From: Sandaracinaceae bacterium
Lineage (GTDB): Bacteria; Myxococcota_A; Polyangia; Polyangiales; Sandaracinaceae
Direction of reading: 5' to 3'
Assembly: GCA_019694315.1 (NCBI GenBank)
Contig: JAIBCE010000037.1
Location: 1-37,128, forward strand
Length of the DNA: 37,128 nt
Position 1 is the stretch's first letter. Every line of letters starts with the position of its first letter. The position numbers and the translations under genes are program-made. The notes below the pieces were generated by a model. The model had not been told where the DNA came from, made no database searches, and was given only the letters and a program-made list of their open reading frames with translations. This document shows, piece by piece, positions 1 to 8,087 of this stretch.

Positions 1-357
1 ACCGACGCGGCCGTGGCTTCGGACGCGGGCCCGATCGACTGCTCGGGGGGTGACGTCGCCGCGGGCATGACCGCCACGACCTCGCGCGCGTGCGCGGGCT
101 GTCACGGCGCCGACCTCGGTGGCGCCCTCATGGGCACGCCGGGACCGAACCTGACGTCGGACGCGATCAGTGGCTGGTCCGACGATGCGCTCGCGCGCTC
201 GATCCTCGACGGCATCGACGACGGGGGCGCGCCGCTCTGCATGTCGATGACGCGCTACCGCCTTGCGGGCATGACCACGACCGAGGCGTGCAACATCGTC
301 GCGTACCTTCGCTCGCTCGCTCCGATCACGCGCGACGTCGCCGACACCTGCATGTGA
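1..357 (+). CDS. c-type cytochrome, C-terminal part (truncated by window edge)
   Basis: The frame is open to the left edge, so the true start lies outside the window; a GTG at 13 is in frame but need not be the start. The first residues (TDAAVASDAG) look like the Asp/Ala-rich linker seen after lipoboxes in myxobacterial lipoproteins. A single haem-attachment motif CAGCH sits about 30 residues in. It is followed by an LxGTPGPNL segment typical of small diheme or monoheme c-type cytochromes, and a downstream MSMTRY segment could supply the distal Met ligand. The protein probably acts in the periplasm as an electron carrier or as a haem domain of a larger lipoprotein. No redox partner is visible here. 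Family assignment is good; the exact role is unknown. Confidence 0.75.
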   Translation, partial: TDAAVASDAGPIDCSGGDVAAGMTATTSRACAGCHGADLGGALMGTPGPNLTSDAISGWSDDALARSILDGIDDGGAPLCMSMTRYRLAGMTTTEACNIVAYLRSLAPITRDVADTCM

Positions 358-387
358 TCGACGCGCACCGCTCACGGTGCGAGCCCG

Positions 388-419
388 TGCGCCGGATCGT
401 CCATGTACGATCCGGCGCA
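388..419. promoter_or_regulatory. 13-bp perfect inverted repeat ending on a start codon, containing a TACGAT hexamer
   Basis: Arms 388-400 and 407-419 are perfect reverse complements around the 6-nt spacer CCATGT. The right arm contains TGTACGAT (TACGAT at 406-411), 7 nt before the ATG at 419, and its last base is the A of that ATG. It lies 30 nt after the cytochrome stop. It could act as the cytochrome terminator, as an operator over a -10-like hexamer, or as an RNA hairpin over the initiation site. The symmetry is seen directly; the role is inferred. Confidence 0.5.
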
Positions 420-2998
420 TGTTCGTTCCGTCCTCCCGGTTGCTCCCGCTCGTGCTCCCGCTGGCCCTTCTCGCCGGCTGCTCGTGCGACGACGGGAGCG
501 AGCGGCTCGATGCCAGTGCGCCCGACGCGCCCGTGGACGACGCGGGCAGCGACGCGGGACCGCCGCCCGACGCTGGCTACTGCGGCTGGGAAGCCACGCA
601 CTTTCCCACCCCCGTGCCGGGCGCCTGCGCGTCGCGTCTCGTGGATCCGCTCGGGACGCTGCCCGTGGGCCAGGAGGACGCGACCCACTTCGTGGTGCCC
701 GGCGGTGAGCGTCTGATCCAAGTGGGGCGCACGGTGGAGGTGGGCGGCTTTCCGATGCGCCTCGTCGCGGTCCCGGGCACCGAGCTCGTGCTCGTCAGTG
801 ACGGAGGCCTGCGCGACGAGGCCTTGGCCGTGGTGGATCTCTCGAGCGCGACGATCCTCGATCAAGCGGTGTTCACACCCTCCACGGGGGCGCTCTTCTG
901 GGGCCTCGTGGTCTCCGCGTCGGGCGACACACGTCGTGTGTGGGCTTCGGGCGGAGGCAGCAACGAGATCCTCGCCTACGATCTCGACGTCGCCACGGGC
1001 GCGCTCACGGCGCTCGACGACGCGACGATCACGCTGACGGGGATCGAGACGGGCTACGTCGCGGGGATCGCCCTCCACGACACGCGTCTCGTGGCGGCGC
1101 TCCTGCGCGAGCAGGCGCTGACCGTGATCGACACCGGCACGCGGGCCGAGGTACGCCGCATCTCGCTCGAGCGCACGGACTATCCCTACGACGTCGTCCT
1201 GAGCCCCGATGGAGCGCGCGCGTACGTGTCTCTCTGGGGCGGCTCGTCCGTCGCGTTCGTGGATCTCGCGACGGGCATGGTCGAGGCGCGTGTGCCGGTG
1301 GGGAAGAACCCCGAAGGGCTCGCGCTCTCCCCCGATGGCGCAGAGCTCGCGGTCGCCTGCGCCGACAGCGACTCGGTCGTCGTGATCGACACGACCACGC
1401 GCACCGTGGCGAGCACGTATTTCCTCGACGCGGAGGACGCCGATCGCGGCTCGGCCCCTTCGTCGCTGCGCTTCTCGGCCGACGGGGCGCGGCTCTACGT
1501 CGCGGCGGCGCTCGACAACGCCATCGACGTGCTCTCGGTGCGCGGAGCCACGCTCTCTCGCGTGGGCCGCATCCCCACGCTGTGGCACCCCACCGACGTG
1601 CTCCCGCGAGAGGACGGAACGGTGGCCTTCCTCAACGGCCGAGATCTCGGGACGGGCGCGAACACGCGACCGGACACCGACGACATCACCGAGCTGATGG
1701 GCGGCTCGCTCAGCGTCCTCGACGCGCCACCCACCGACCTGGAGCTTCGTGACTGGGAGAGCGAGATCGCCGCGAACAACACCCGCATGAGCCGCTTCGT
1801 GGACGTGGAGTGTCCCGACGGCGCGCCGTACGACTTCCCCATCCCGCGGCCAGGGGAGGGACCCTCCACCCGGATTCGCCACGTCGTGCTCGTGGTGCGC
1901 GAGAACAAGACGTATGACGCGTACCTCGGGGCGCTCGAGGGTGCCAATGGCGATCCCGCCCTCACGCTCTTGCCCTCGGACACCATCGAGAGCGTGATTC
2001 CCAACACGTATGCCCTCGCACGCACGTTCGGTGTCGCCGACAACTACTACTCGCACGCCGAACAGTCGGTCCAGGGTCACGTGTGGACGGCGCTCGGCCG
2101 CACCACCGACTTCGTCGAGCGGTCTTGGTTGACCACGTGGGGACGTGGCTATTGGAGCGTCCCTCCCCAGGCCACCACCGCGATCGGGTATCCCGAAGAG
2201 GGCAGCGGCTTCGACTATCTCGACGCCCATGGCATCGAGATCTCCAACTACGGAGAGCTCGTCGGCTCGCGGAATGCGCCTCTGCGCCGGGGCTATCCTG
2301 GATTTGCCTACAGCTACGAGCCCGACGTGGACAAGGCCGACTTCATCGCGTCGGAGGTCCGCGCCTGTCACCTGCGCTCGTTCACCTACGTGGTGATGCC
2401 CAACGATCACACCCGCGGGCTCACTCCGGGCGCGCCCACGCCGCGCTCGATGATCGCCGACAACGACGAGGGTGTGGGACGCCTCGTCGATGCGATCAGC
2501 CACTCGGTGTACTGGCCCGAGACCGCGATCTTCGTGATCTGGGACGATCCCCAGGACGGCGGCGATCACGTGGACAACCATCGATCGCCGCTGCTGGTGA
2601 TCTCGCCGTGGGCCACGCGCGGACACGTGAGCCACGTCCACACGAGCGAGGCGTCCGTGTGGCGCACCATCCAGCTGATCTTCGGCCTCGAGGGCGTGCA
2701 CTCGCGAGAGTGGGTCGACGCCGCGCCGCTCTACGACGCCTTCACGTCCACCCCGGACTTCACCCCGTACGAGGCAGTCCCGAGGACGTTCCCCGTCGAG
2801 ACGAACCCCGATCGTCGCACCCGCGAGGTGATGATGTCGCGTGCCTACGACTGGACGCTCCCGGACAACCAGCCCGGCCTCTCGCGCATGATCTGGAGGC
2901 ACTTCCACGAAGGACGCGAGGCCCCGTGGGCCGAGCTCGACGCGGACGCGCAGGTCGACGAGGCGGCCGCCGAGGCCCGGGGCGTGGACGTGCGATAG
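419..2998 (+). CDS. lipoprotein: YVTN-type beta-propeller plus phosphoesterase (PF04185-like)
   Basis: An 859-residue protein. I chose ATG 419 over the in-frame ATG at 377 because it starts directly before the lipoprotein signal (hydrophobic stretch, lipobox LLAGC, residues about 1-20). A linker rich in Asp, Ala, Gly and Pro follows (to about residue 50). Residues about 90-430 carry repeated blades with SPDGA motifs (VVLSPDGARAYVS, LALSPDGAELAVA), typical of YVTN/YncE-like surface propellers. From about residue 487 the segment HVVLVVRENKTYDAYLG opens a phosphoesterase domain of the family that holds phospholipase C and acid phosphatases. Later DNYYSHAEQSVQGH, MPNDHTRG and IWDDPQDGGDHVDNH supply likely metal-binding Asp and His residues. 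It probably sits on the cell surface or in the periplasm. Such propeller/phosphoesterase fusions are known but their substrates are not established. Confidence 0.85.
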   Translation: MFVPSSRLLPLVLPLALLAGCSCDDGSERLDASAPDAPVDDAGSDAGPPPDAGYCGWEATHFPTPVPGACASRLVDPLGTLPVGQEDATHFVVPGGERLIQVGRTVEVGGFPMRLVAVPGTELVLVSDGGLRDEALAVVDLSSATILDQAVFTPSTGALFWGLVVSASGDTRRVWASGGGSNEILAYDLDVATGALTALDDATITLTGIETGYVAGIALHDTRLVAALLREQALTVIDTGTRAEVRRISLERTDYPYDVVLSPDGARAYVSLWGGSSVAFVDLATGMVEARVPVGKNPEGLALSPDGAELAVACADSDSVVVIDTTTRTVASTYFLDAEDADRGSAPSSLRFSADGARLYVAAALDNAIDVLSVRGATLSRVGRIPTLWHPTDVLPREDGTVAFLNGRDLGTGANTRPDTDDITELMGGSLSVLDAPPTDLELRDWESEIAANNTRMSRFVDVECPDGAPYDFPIPRPGEGPSTRIRHVVLVVRENKTYDAYLGALEGANGDPALTLLPSDTIESVIPNTYALARTFGVADNYYSHAEQSVQGHVWTALGRTTDFVERSWLTTWGRGYWSVPPQATTAIGYPEEGSGFDYLDAHGIEISNYGELVGSRNAPLRRGYPGFAYSYEPDVDKADFIASEVRACHLRSFTYVVMPNDHTRGLTPGAPTPRSMIADNDEGVGRLVDAISHSVYWPETAIFVIWDDPQDGGDHVDNHRSPLLVISPWATRGHVSHVHTSEASVWRTIQLIFGLEGVHSREWVDAAPLYDAFTSTPDFTPYEAVPRTFPVETNPDRRTREVMMSRAYDWTLPDNQPGLSRMIWRHFHEGREAPWAELDADAQVDEAAAEARGVDVR

Positions 2999-3023
2999 GA
3001 CGAGCTCCGCGTCCGCTGCGCCG

Positions 3024-3036
3024 TGTACGATGCGGC
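3024..3036 (+). promoter_or_regulatory. TGTACGAT -10-like element
   Basis: TGTACGAT at 3024-3031 stands 5 nt before the ATG at 3037. The same eight bases stand 7 nt before the ATG at 419, and TGTACCCT precedes the minus-strand start at 20099. No Shine-Dalgarno sequence lies between the hexamer and the ATG. A leaderless transcript starting at or next to the ATG is possible; this is an inference from position and recurrence. Confidence 0.35.
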
Positions 3037-3070
3037 ATGCGCACGTCGATTCGGGATCTCGTCACGGTGA

Positions 3071-3205
3071 CTCGCGACCATGGCACTCGTGACCATGGCA
3101 CTGGCGACAGCGGCGCTCTCGACGAGGTCACTCTCGAGAGGGGCCCTCTCGAGGGTGGCATGCTCGTGAGCGGCGTTCTGGGGAGGGGCATGCGCGACAG
3201 GGCCG
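3071..3205 (+). repeat. degenerate 15-bp tandem repeat, about nine units
   Basis: From 3071 the sequence falls into consecutive 15-base units. Units one and two differ at one position (CTCGCGACCATGGCA, CTCGTGACCATGGCA). Later units keep the frame CTCnCGAnnnnGGCA with increasing drift, up to about 3205. Read in the frame of the following lipoprotein gene they give a five-residue period (RDHGT, RDHGT, GDSGA, LDEVT, LERGP, LEGGM and so on). The bases here are less biased to G/C in third codon position than in neighbouring genes. That argues that the repeat is either not translated or under weak coding constraint. Confidence 0.6.
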
Positions 3206-3792
3206 TGGGGCTCTGTCTCGTCCTCGGAGCCCTCCTCGGGGTCGCGGGTTGCGATGGCGCGGCGGCGCCCGCCGATGCGGGGATGGACGCGACCTACTTC
3301 GAAGAGGAGTCGTGGACCTTGCCCGACGCAGGCTCGGACGTAGGCACCGACGCGGGTACGGATGCGACCTTCTTCGAGGAGGAGTGGATCCCGCCGGACA
3401 CGGGGATGGACGCGATGTCCTTCGACGACGCGCCGCCGGTGGTGCCCGACGCGGCGGTGGGCGACGTGGGCCCCTCGCCTTGCGCCTTCGTCGACACGCT
3501 CGTCCGGAGCTGCTCGACCGACTCCGACTGCGAGGTGGTCGTCCATCAGTCGGACTGCTGCGGCAACACGTCTGCGCTCGGCGTGACGCACGACGAGGCC
3601 GCACGCTTCGACGCGCTCGAGCCGATCTGTCGCGACAGCTATCCGCCGTGCGGCTGTCCCGCGCATCCGACGGTGACCGACTCCGGAGAGTCGGCGCCCG
3701 ATCCCACGAGCATCCAGGTGGGCTGCATCTCGCGCGGCCCCGGCGCGATCTGCCTCACCTACGTCAGCATGCGTCCACCCGACGGCTTCTGA
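3190..3792 (+). CDS. small Cys-rich lipoprotein, unknown function
   Basis: From ATG 3190 the protein is 200 residues with a classical lipoprotein signal: MRDRAVG, a hydrophobic run, then GVAGC at about residues 17-21. An in-frame ATG at 3037 would add 51 repeat-derived residues before the signal, so I prefer 3190, which also has a GGAGG-like stretch just upstream; the TGTACGAT hexamer before 3037 argues the other way. After the lipobox, three imperfect repeats of about 20 residues alternate Asp/Ala linker with acidic aromatic patches (DATYFEEE, DATFFEEE, DAMSFDDA). The C-terminal 100 residues hold about ten Cys (SDCEVVVHQSDCCGN, YPPCGCP), suggesting a disulfide-stabilised periplasmic or surface domain. 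I recognise no named family. Confidence 0.7.
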   Translation: MRDRAVGLCLVLGALLGVAGCDGAAAPADAGMDATYFEEESWTLPDAGSDVGTDAGTDATFFEEEWIPPDTGMDAMSFDDAPPVVPDAAVGDVGPSPCAFVDTLVRSCSTDSDCEVVVHQSDCCGNTSALGVTHDEAARFDALEPICRDSYPPCGCPAHPTVTDSGESAPDPTSIQVGCISRGPGAICLTYVSMRPPDGF

Positions 3793-3826
3793 TCCCGAGT
3801 CGCGGCGAGACTCCCACGACGACATC

Positions 3827-3855
3827 GAGCCTGGATCACGGGGTGATCCAGGCTC
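3827..3855. terminator. bidirectional terminator-like hairpin between convergent genes
   Basis: A 13-bp perfect stem (3827-3839 with 3843-3855) closes a GGG loop. It lies 34 nt after the stop of the plus-strand lipoprotein gene and 33 nt before the end of the minus-strand aminotransferase gene. No U-tract follows on either strand, as is common in very high GC genomes. Position and perfect pairing support a shared terminator. Confidence 0.75.
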
Positions 3856-3888
3856 GTCGGTGTCGTCGAGATGGAGCGCGTGTGTTGC

Positions 3889-5208
3889 TCAGCGGAGCGC
3901 GCGGAGGGCCTCGCCGAGGCGCGGAAGGGCGTCCTGGATGTCGCGCATCGACACAGCGCCCACGCTGAGGCGGAACCAGCCGGTCTCGCCCGGATAGCCG
4001 AAGGCCTGGAACGGCACGATGCCGATGCCCGCGGCGTCGAGCACGTAGCGGCGCACGTCCTCGTTGCTCGAGAGCGTCTGTCCGGCCGGCGTGGTCTTGC
4101 CGAAGGGTGCCAGTTGCACGGTCAGGTAGATGGCGCCCTCGGGAGAGAGCGAGTCCACCGGCAGGCCCTGGGCCTTGAGTGCCTGGAAGCCCTCGTGAAG
4201 CGCATTCAGGCGGCCGACGATGCCGCCCTTGAGCGTGTCGACGTACGCGCGGCAGCCGGCGGGATCGTCGATCATCTTCGCGGTCGCGATCTGCTCGGCG
4301 CGCGGCGCCCACGCGCCCACGTGGCCGAGGATCGCGCTCATGCGATCGATGACGTCCGTCGGGCCGACGGCCCAGCCCACGCGCACACCCGTCGCCGCGA
4401 AGGCCTTGGAGATGCCGTCGACGAAGATCGTGTAGCGCGCCATCTCGGGCACGAGCTGCGGGGGCGAGACGTGCTCGGTGCCCTTGGCCGTGAGCATCCA
4501 GTAGATCTGGTCGTACATGAGGTAGACCGGCTTCTCACCGCGGGCCTGGCGCGCCTCGTTCTCGCGCACGATCGCCTCCGAGACGCCGAGCACCATGTCG
4601 CGCGACATCGCCGTACCGGTGGGGTTGAGCGGCGTGTTCAGACAGACGAGGCGCGCGCCCGGCAGCGCCTTCTCGAGGACCTCGCGCGTGGGGAGGAAGC
4701 GCGTGTCGGGGCCGCACTGGATCGTGACGCTCTTGGCGTCCGTCATCGTGACGTAGTGGTTGTTGTTCCAGCTCGGCACCGGGTACACGACCGTCTCGCC
4801 CGGATCGACCACGGCGCGATAGATGCCGTAGATCACGGGGCGCGCACCCGACGCGATGAGGATCGACTCGAGCGGATACGAGAGGCCGAGCTCGCGCTGG
4901 TAGAAGCGCTGCACGGCGTCGCGCAGCTGCGGCATGCCGTTCGAAGGAGGGTAGTTGGTCTCGTGCGCCTCGTAGGCGCTCACGATGTGGGCGCGCAGCG
5001 AGTCGGGGATGGGGAATTGCTTGGGATCGAAGTCGCCGACGGTGAGGTTGCAGACCGGCTGACCCTTGGCGGCGAGCGCGCGGATCTCGGCGGCGATCTT
5101 GAGGATCTCGGAGCCGACGAGCTTGCCGGCCATGGTGGCCACGCGCGTGCTCGAGCTCGAAGCAGCGGGGGGACGGACGAACGACGCGAGATCGACGGGG
5201 CTCTTCAT
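3889..5208 (-). CDS. PLP-dependent class I/II aminotransferase
   Basis: A 439-residue fold-type I aminotransferase, normal length for the AspC/aminotransferase I-II family. Visible landmarks are the N-terminal NLTVGDFDPKQFPIP segment, NYPPSNGMPQLRDAV (substrate-entry region), GARPVIYGIY (PLP-phosphate side), LNTPLNPTGTAMS with the conserved NPTG, and YDQIYW with the Asp that pairs with the pyridine nitrogen. The Schiff-base Lys is at about 268 in DGISKAFAATG, and the carboxylate-binding Arg is in WFRLSVG near the C-terminus. The first 25 residues are Ser/Ala-rich and poorly conserved, so a later start (for example MAGKLVG) is possible. It follows the EamA gene by 84 nt on the same strand. The amino-acid substrate cannot be read from sequence. 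Confidence 0.9.
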   Translation of the reverse strand: MKSPVDLASFVRPPAASSSSTRVATMAGKLVGSEILKIAAEIRALAAKGQPVCNLTVGDFDPKQFPIPDSLRAHIVSAYEAHETNYPPSNGMPQLRDAVQRFYQRELGLSYPLESILIASGARPVIYGIYRAVVDPGETVVYPVPSWNNNHYVTMTDAKSVTIQCGPDTRFLPTREVLEKALPGARLVCLNTPLNPTGTAMSRDMVLGVSEAIVRENEARQARGEKPVYLMYDQIYWMLTAKGTEHVSPPQLVPEMARYTIFVDGISKAFAATGVRVGWAVGPTDVIDRMSAILGHVGAWAPRAEQIATAKMIDDPAGCRAYVDTLKGGIVGRLNALHEGFQALKAQGLPVDSLSPEGAIYLTVQLAPFGKTTPAGQTLSSNEDVRRYVLDAAGIGIVPFQAFGYPGETGWFRLSVGAVSMRDIQDALPRLGEALRALR

Positions 5209-5243
5209 GGGCGCGAGAATGGCACGCGCGTCCTGGCTGGCCA

Positions 5244-5263
5244 GGGGCCACGCGACTGGCCCC
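5244..5263. other. small inverted repeat between EamA and aminotransferase genes
   Basis: Arms GGGGCCA (5244-5250) and TGGCCCC (5257-5263) pair perfectly around CGCGAC. It lies in the 84-nt gap between the EamA stop and the aminotransferase start on the minus strand. It could weaken read-through between the two genes. Short and GC-rich, so chance is not excluded. Confidence 0.3.
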
Positions 5264-5292
5264 CGAGGGCCCAGGGACGGGTGCGAGAGAAC

Positions 5293-6189
5293 TCACGGAT
5301 CCGTGGTGCGGGGCCGCGAGACGAGCAGGCCCCCCGCGAGCACGAGCACTGCCCCGGCGATCGACCAGAGCGAGAGTCGCTCGCCGAACGCGGCGAAGCC
5401 GACCACGCACGCGATCACCGGCTCGACGAACGCGAGCACCGCGGCCCGCGCGCTGCCGATCGCGGCGCTGCCACGCAGGAAGGCGATGCCTGCGAGGGCT
5501 CCCGGCACGAGGCCCGCGAAGAGCAGATACGGCAGATCGGTCGCCTCGACCTCGAGCAGCTCCATGCCCGCGAGCGGAAGGAGCAGGAGCAACGCGCCCG
5601 CCGCGTGCACGCCGAGCGTGGCCGCGGTGCCGATCTCGAGGGTGAGCTTGCGTCCGAGGAACACGTTGGCGGCGTAGGCGACCGCGGCGATCAGGCCGAG
5701 CGTGGCGCCGAGGATCACGTCTCCCCCGAGCGCGCCCTCGCGCCAGGGCTCGAGCAGGAGCGTCACGCCCGTGAGCGCGAGCACCGCGGCGAGGCCAGCG
5801 CCGGGGACCTTCACGCCGTCGACACGCGGCGCGAGCAAGGCCACGAGCACCGGCGCGAGATCGTGCGTGAGCACGGCGACCGCCACCGTGGTGATCGTCA
5901 TCGCGTGGAAGAAGGTCGCCGCGTTGAGCGCGTCGAAGAACGTGTAGGCCGCGAGCATCGCGATCACGCGCCGCGACCACACGATCGGCCGCCCCCCGCG
6001 CGCGCGCTCGCGGAGGTAGAGCGGCACCGCGCTCAGCGCCATGCACGCGAACACGAAGGGCGCGGTGGTGCGCCCCGAGAGGCCCGTGGGCCGGAACCAG
6101 AGGCTCCACGTGCCCCACATCACCGAGGAGAACAGCACGAGCGCGATGCCCGTGCGTGCCTCTGGCGACGCTGTCCTCGAGGTGCTCAC
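5293..6189 (-). CDS. EamA/DMT-family transporter
   Basis: A 298-residue integral membrane protein with about ten hydrophobic helices arranged as two five-helix halves, the normal layout and length of EamA (drug/metabolite transporter) proteins. The first half contains SSVMWGTWSLWFRP and AYTFFDALNAATFFHAM. The second contains the family-typical stretch ALLAFVEPV-like (RAAVLAFVEPVIACVVG) followed by GERLSLWSIAGAVLVLAGG at the last two helices. It starts 16 nt after the lipB stop and precedes the aminotransferase, so the three probably share a transcript. EamA members export amino acids, metabolites or dyes, and the nearby aminotransferase makes an amino-acid-related cargo possible. Substrate is not identifiable from sequence. 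Confidence 0.88.
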   Translation of the reverse strand: MSTSRTASPEARTGIALVLFSSVMWGTWSLWFRPTGLSGRTTAPFVFACMALSAVPLYLRERARGGRPIVWSRRVIAMLAAYTFFDALNAATFFHAMTITTVAVAVLTHDLAPVLVALLAPRVDGVKVPGAGLAAVLALTGVTLLLEPWREGALGGDVILGATLGLIAAVAYAANVFLGRKLTLEIGTAATLGVHAAGALLLLLPLAGMELLEVEATDLPYLLFAGLVPGALAGIAFLRGSAAIGSARAAVLAFVEPVIACVVGFAAFGERLSLWSIAGAVLVLAGGLLVSRPRTTDP

Positions 6190-6205
6190 GTGCGGCCCTT
6201 CGTGA

Positions 6206-6991
6206 TCACGAGCCCGGTGCGGCGCGCTCGGCCGCGCGCTCTCGCTCGAGTCGTGCGGCCTCCTCGAGCGTCGCGTCGATCGAGGCGAGCGCCTCGGCGG
6301 GCACGCTCGCGAGCGGCGAGCCTTCGCATGCGACGAGGTCCGCGTCGTAGATCTCCGCGAAGATCGGCAGGTACGCGTCGATCACGTCGTCGATCGCGAC
6401 ACCGCGCCCGAGCTCCAGCTCGAGCGAGGTCACGCCCTTGTCGCGGATGCCGCACGGCACGATGAGCTGGAAGTGCGAGAGCAGCGTCGTCACGTTGAAC
6501 GCGAAGCCGTGCATCGTGACCCAGCGCGAGAGGCGCACGCCGATCGCGCCGATCTTGCGATCGCCGAGCTCACCGTCGCGCAGCCACGTGCCGTTCATGC
6601 CCTCGAGGCGAGTCGCGGTGAGCCCGTACACGGCAGCGAGCCGGATCATCGACTCCTCGAGATCCTTCACGTAGCGGCGCACGTCCTGCCGATCGGGCGA
6701 GAGATCGAGGATGGGATAGCCCACGAGCTGTCCGGGGCCGTGGTAGGTGACGTCGCCCCCGCGACCCGTCTCGTGCACCTCGATGCCCCGCGTACGCAGC
6801 GACTCACGGGGAAAGCGGAGGTTCTCTTCCTTCGCGCCGCGGCCGAGCGTGATCACGGGCGGGTGCTCGAGCAGGAGCAGCGTGTCGGGCACGAGCTTCT
6901 GCGCACGCGCCTCCTGGAGCCGCTTCTGGAGCGTGTGCGTCTCGCCGTACCCGATCGTACCGAGGCGATGGACGTGCACCGTGCGACGCAT
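6206..6991 (-). CDS. lipB: lipoyl(octanoyl) transferase LipB
   Basis: A 261-residue protein transferring octanoate from octanoyl-ACP to lipoyl domains, the first step of endogenous lipoate synthesis in the cytoplasm. Visible family landmarks are LEHPPVITLGRGAKEENL, RGGDVTYHGPGQLVGYPI, the catalytic Lys at about 146 in DRKIGAIGVR, MHGFAFNV, and the catalytic Cys at about 180 in IVPCGI. The frame is open further upstream, but ATG 6991 gives the standard N-terminus (RRTVHVHRLGTIGY). No clear Shine-Dalgarno is present before it. The C-terminal 25 residues are an Ala/Arg/Glu-rich extension. No lipA lies in the window. It heads the lipB-EamA-aminotransferase set. Confidence 0.96.
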   Translation of the reverse strand: MRRTVHVHRLGTIGYGETHTLQKRLQEARAQKLVPDTLLLLEHPPVITLGRGAKEENLRFPRESLRTRGIEVHETGRGGDVTYHGPGQLVGYPILDLSPDRQDVRRYVKDLEESMIRLAAVYGLTATRLEGMNGTWLRDGELGDRKIGAIGVRLSRWVTMHGFAFNVTTLLSHFQLIVPCGIRDKGVTSLELELGRGVAIDDVIDAYLPIFAEIYDADLVACEGSPLASVPAEALASIDATLEEAARLERERAAERAAPGS

Positions 6992-7049
6992 GGCGCGCGA
7001 TGTACCACTGCGCGCCCATGCGTCGAACCTCGCGCCCCCGCGCGACGAG

Positions 7050-7826
7050 TCAGCGCCAGTTGATGGTCGTGACGAGCAGGCCCGTGTGCCCCATGAGGTC
7101 GCCGTCCATGCGGTTGGGGCGGCGCACCCACTGGTTCTGATAGCCGAGCTCCACGCGGAGGACGCTCGGGATGAACTGGTAGCCGACACCGAGGAACGCG
7201 CGGTTCTGATCGAGGCCGCCGTACTGCCACTGCGGCGAGTACTGCGTCGCGCCCATCCCGTCCTGGCCGAGCGTGCTGTGGCCCGAGTCCGTGAAGTTCA
7301 CGAAGATCTCGTCCCACACGATCAGCATGAGGTTGCGGTCGGTGGTGAGGGGGAAGACGAGGCGCACCTGCTGCCGTGCGCGCAGACCGAACTCGAAGTG
7401 CTCCTGCGGGTGCCGGAAGCGCTGCTCGAAGCGCGTGCGGAGCGAGAGCTTGATGCCCGTGGAGGGTTCGGTGATCTCCCACTGCCACTGCTCGTAGATG
7501 CGGTGATCGTCGTACCAGTCGACGAGGTCACGCTGCCGCCAGAAGGGCTGCCACGCGTAGCCCAGGCCCACGTACATGTTGTCCATGAGCCGGTAGAGCA
7601 GCGCGCCGCGCACGAGGAAGGCCTGCGGCGAGAAGTTGTCCCAGCCGCGGTACTGCACGTCGCTCTGGAAGAACCAGTCGCCCGAGATCGGGCCCATGAA
7701 GTTGAACTGGATCCAGGTCTGGTACTGGTGCGAGAAGTCGCTCGTCTGCGCGGAGGCGCCGCTCGCGGTGCCGAGGGCCATGGCGGACACGAATGCGGCA
7801 ACGAGGAGACGGGAGGGGATCTTCAT
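7050..7826 (-). CDS. outer-membrane beta-barrel protein, DUF2490-like
   Basis: A 258-residue protein with a signal peptide (MKIPSRLLVAAFVSAMALG, cleavage near SGASAQ at about residue 26). The mature part is made of alternating aromatic and polar strands such as HQYQTWIQFNF, GDWFFQSDVQYRGWD, KLSLRTRFEQRFR, ARQQVRLVFPL and LRVELGYQNQWV. That pattern, and the WIQFNF/RTRFEQRF segments, fit the DUF2490 family of outer-membrane proteins of unknown function. The ATG at 7826 is preceded by a GGAG about 6 nt away; the frame is open further upstream but the signal peptide fixes this start. It lies 58 nt before lipB on the same strand. Function within the barrel family cannot be assigned. Confidence 0.82.
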   Translation of the reverse strand: MKIPSRLLVAAFVSAMALGTASGASAQTSDFSHQYQTWIQFNFMGPISGDWFFQSDVQYRGWDNFSPQAFLVRGALLYRLMDNMYVGLGYAWQPFWRQRDLVDWYDDHRIYEQWQWEITEPSTGIKLSLRTRFEQRFRHPQEHFEFGLRARQQVRLVFPLTTDRNLMLIVWDEIFVNFTDSGHSTLGQDGMGATQYSPQWQYGGLDQNRAFLGVGYQFIPSVLRVELGYQNQWVRRPNRMDGDLMGHTGLLVTTINWR

Positions 7827-8087
7827 GGGGCGCTCCGTCGGCTGGAAGGCGTGTCGGTGACAGCGGAGGGGGGCGAACGAGGACGTGCCGTGTCGGCGGC
7901 GTCTGTGTAGGCGCCGGGTTTGACGCGTGCGAGACGCGTTTGTCACAGGCATGTGTCGAACCACCTTTGTGTGTCGCGAAGGGGCGGCTCGAGTGTCGGA
8001 AGTCACAGTGGACCGACGCCTCGAGGCCGCGCTGCGGCTCACGTCGAGCACCCCGTTCACCGAGACGTTGCCCGGCGCGCCCCGTCG
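7827..8087. other. intergenic region upstream of the DUF2490 gene
   Basis: This 261-nt gap separates the end of the ABC permease gene from the DUF2490 start, both on the minus strand. GTGTCG recurs several times (around 7851, 7890, 7953, 7971). It is somewhat less GC-rich than its surroundings near 7935-7975. A promoter for the DUF2490 gene is expected here, but I could not settle on -35/-10 boxes and saw no strong hairpin. Confidence 0.4.

Noticed and set aside
326..2908. Long minus-strand open frame opposite the phosphoesterase gene
   Set aside because: Antisense shadow of a high-GC gene: composition is dominated by Arg, His, Glu and Val, with no motif, whereas the plus frame has a lipobox, propeller blades and a phosphoesterase domain.
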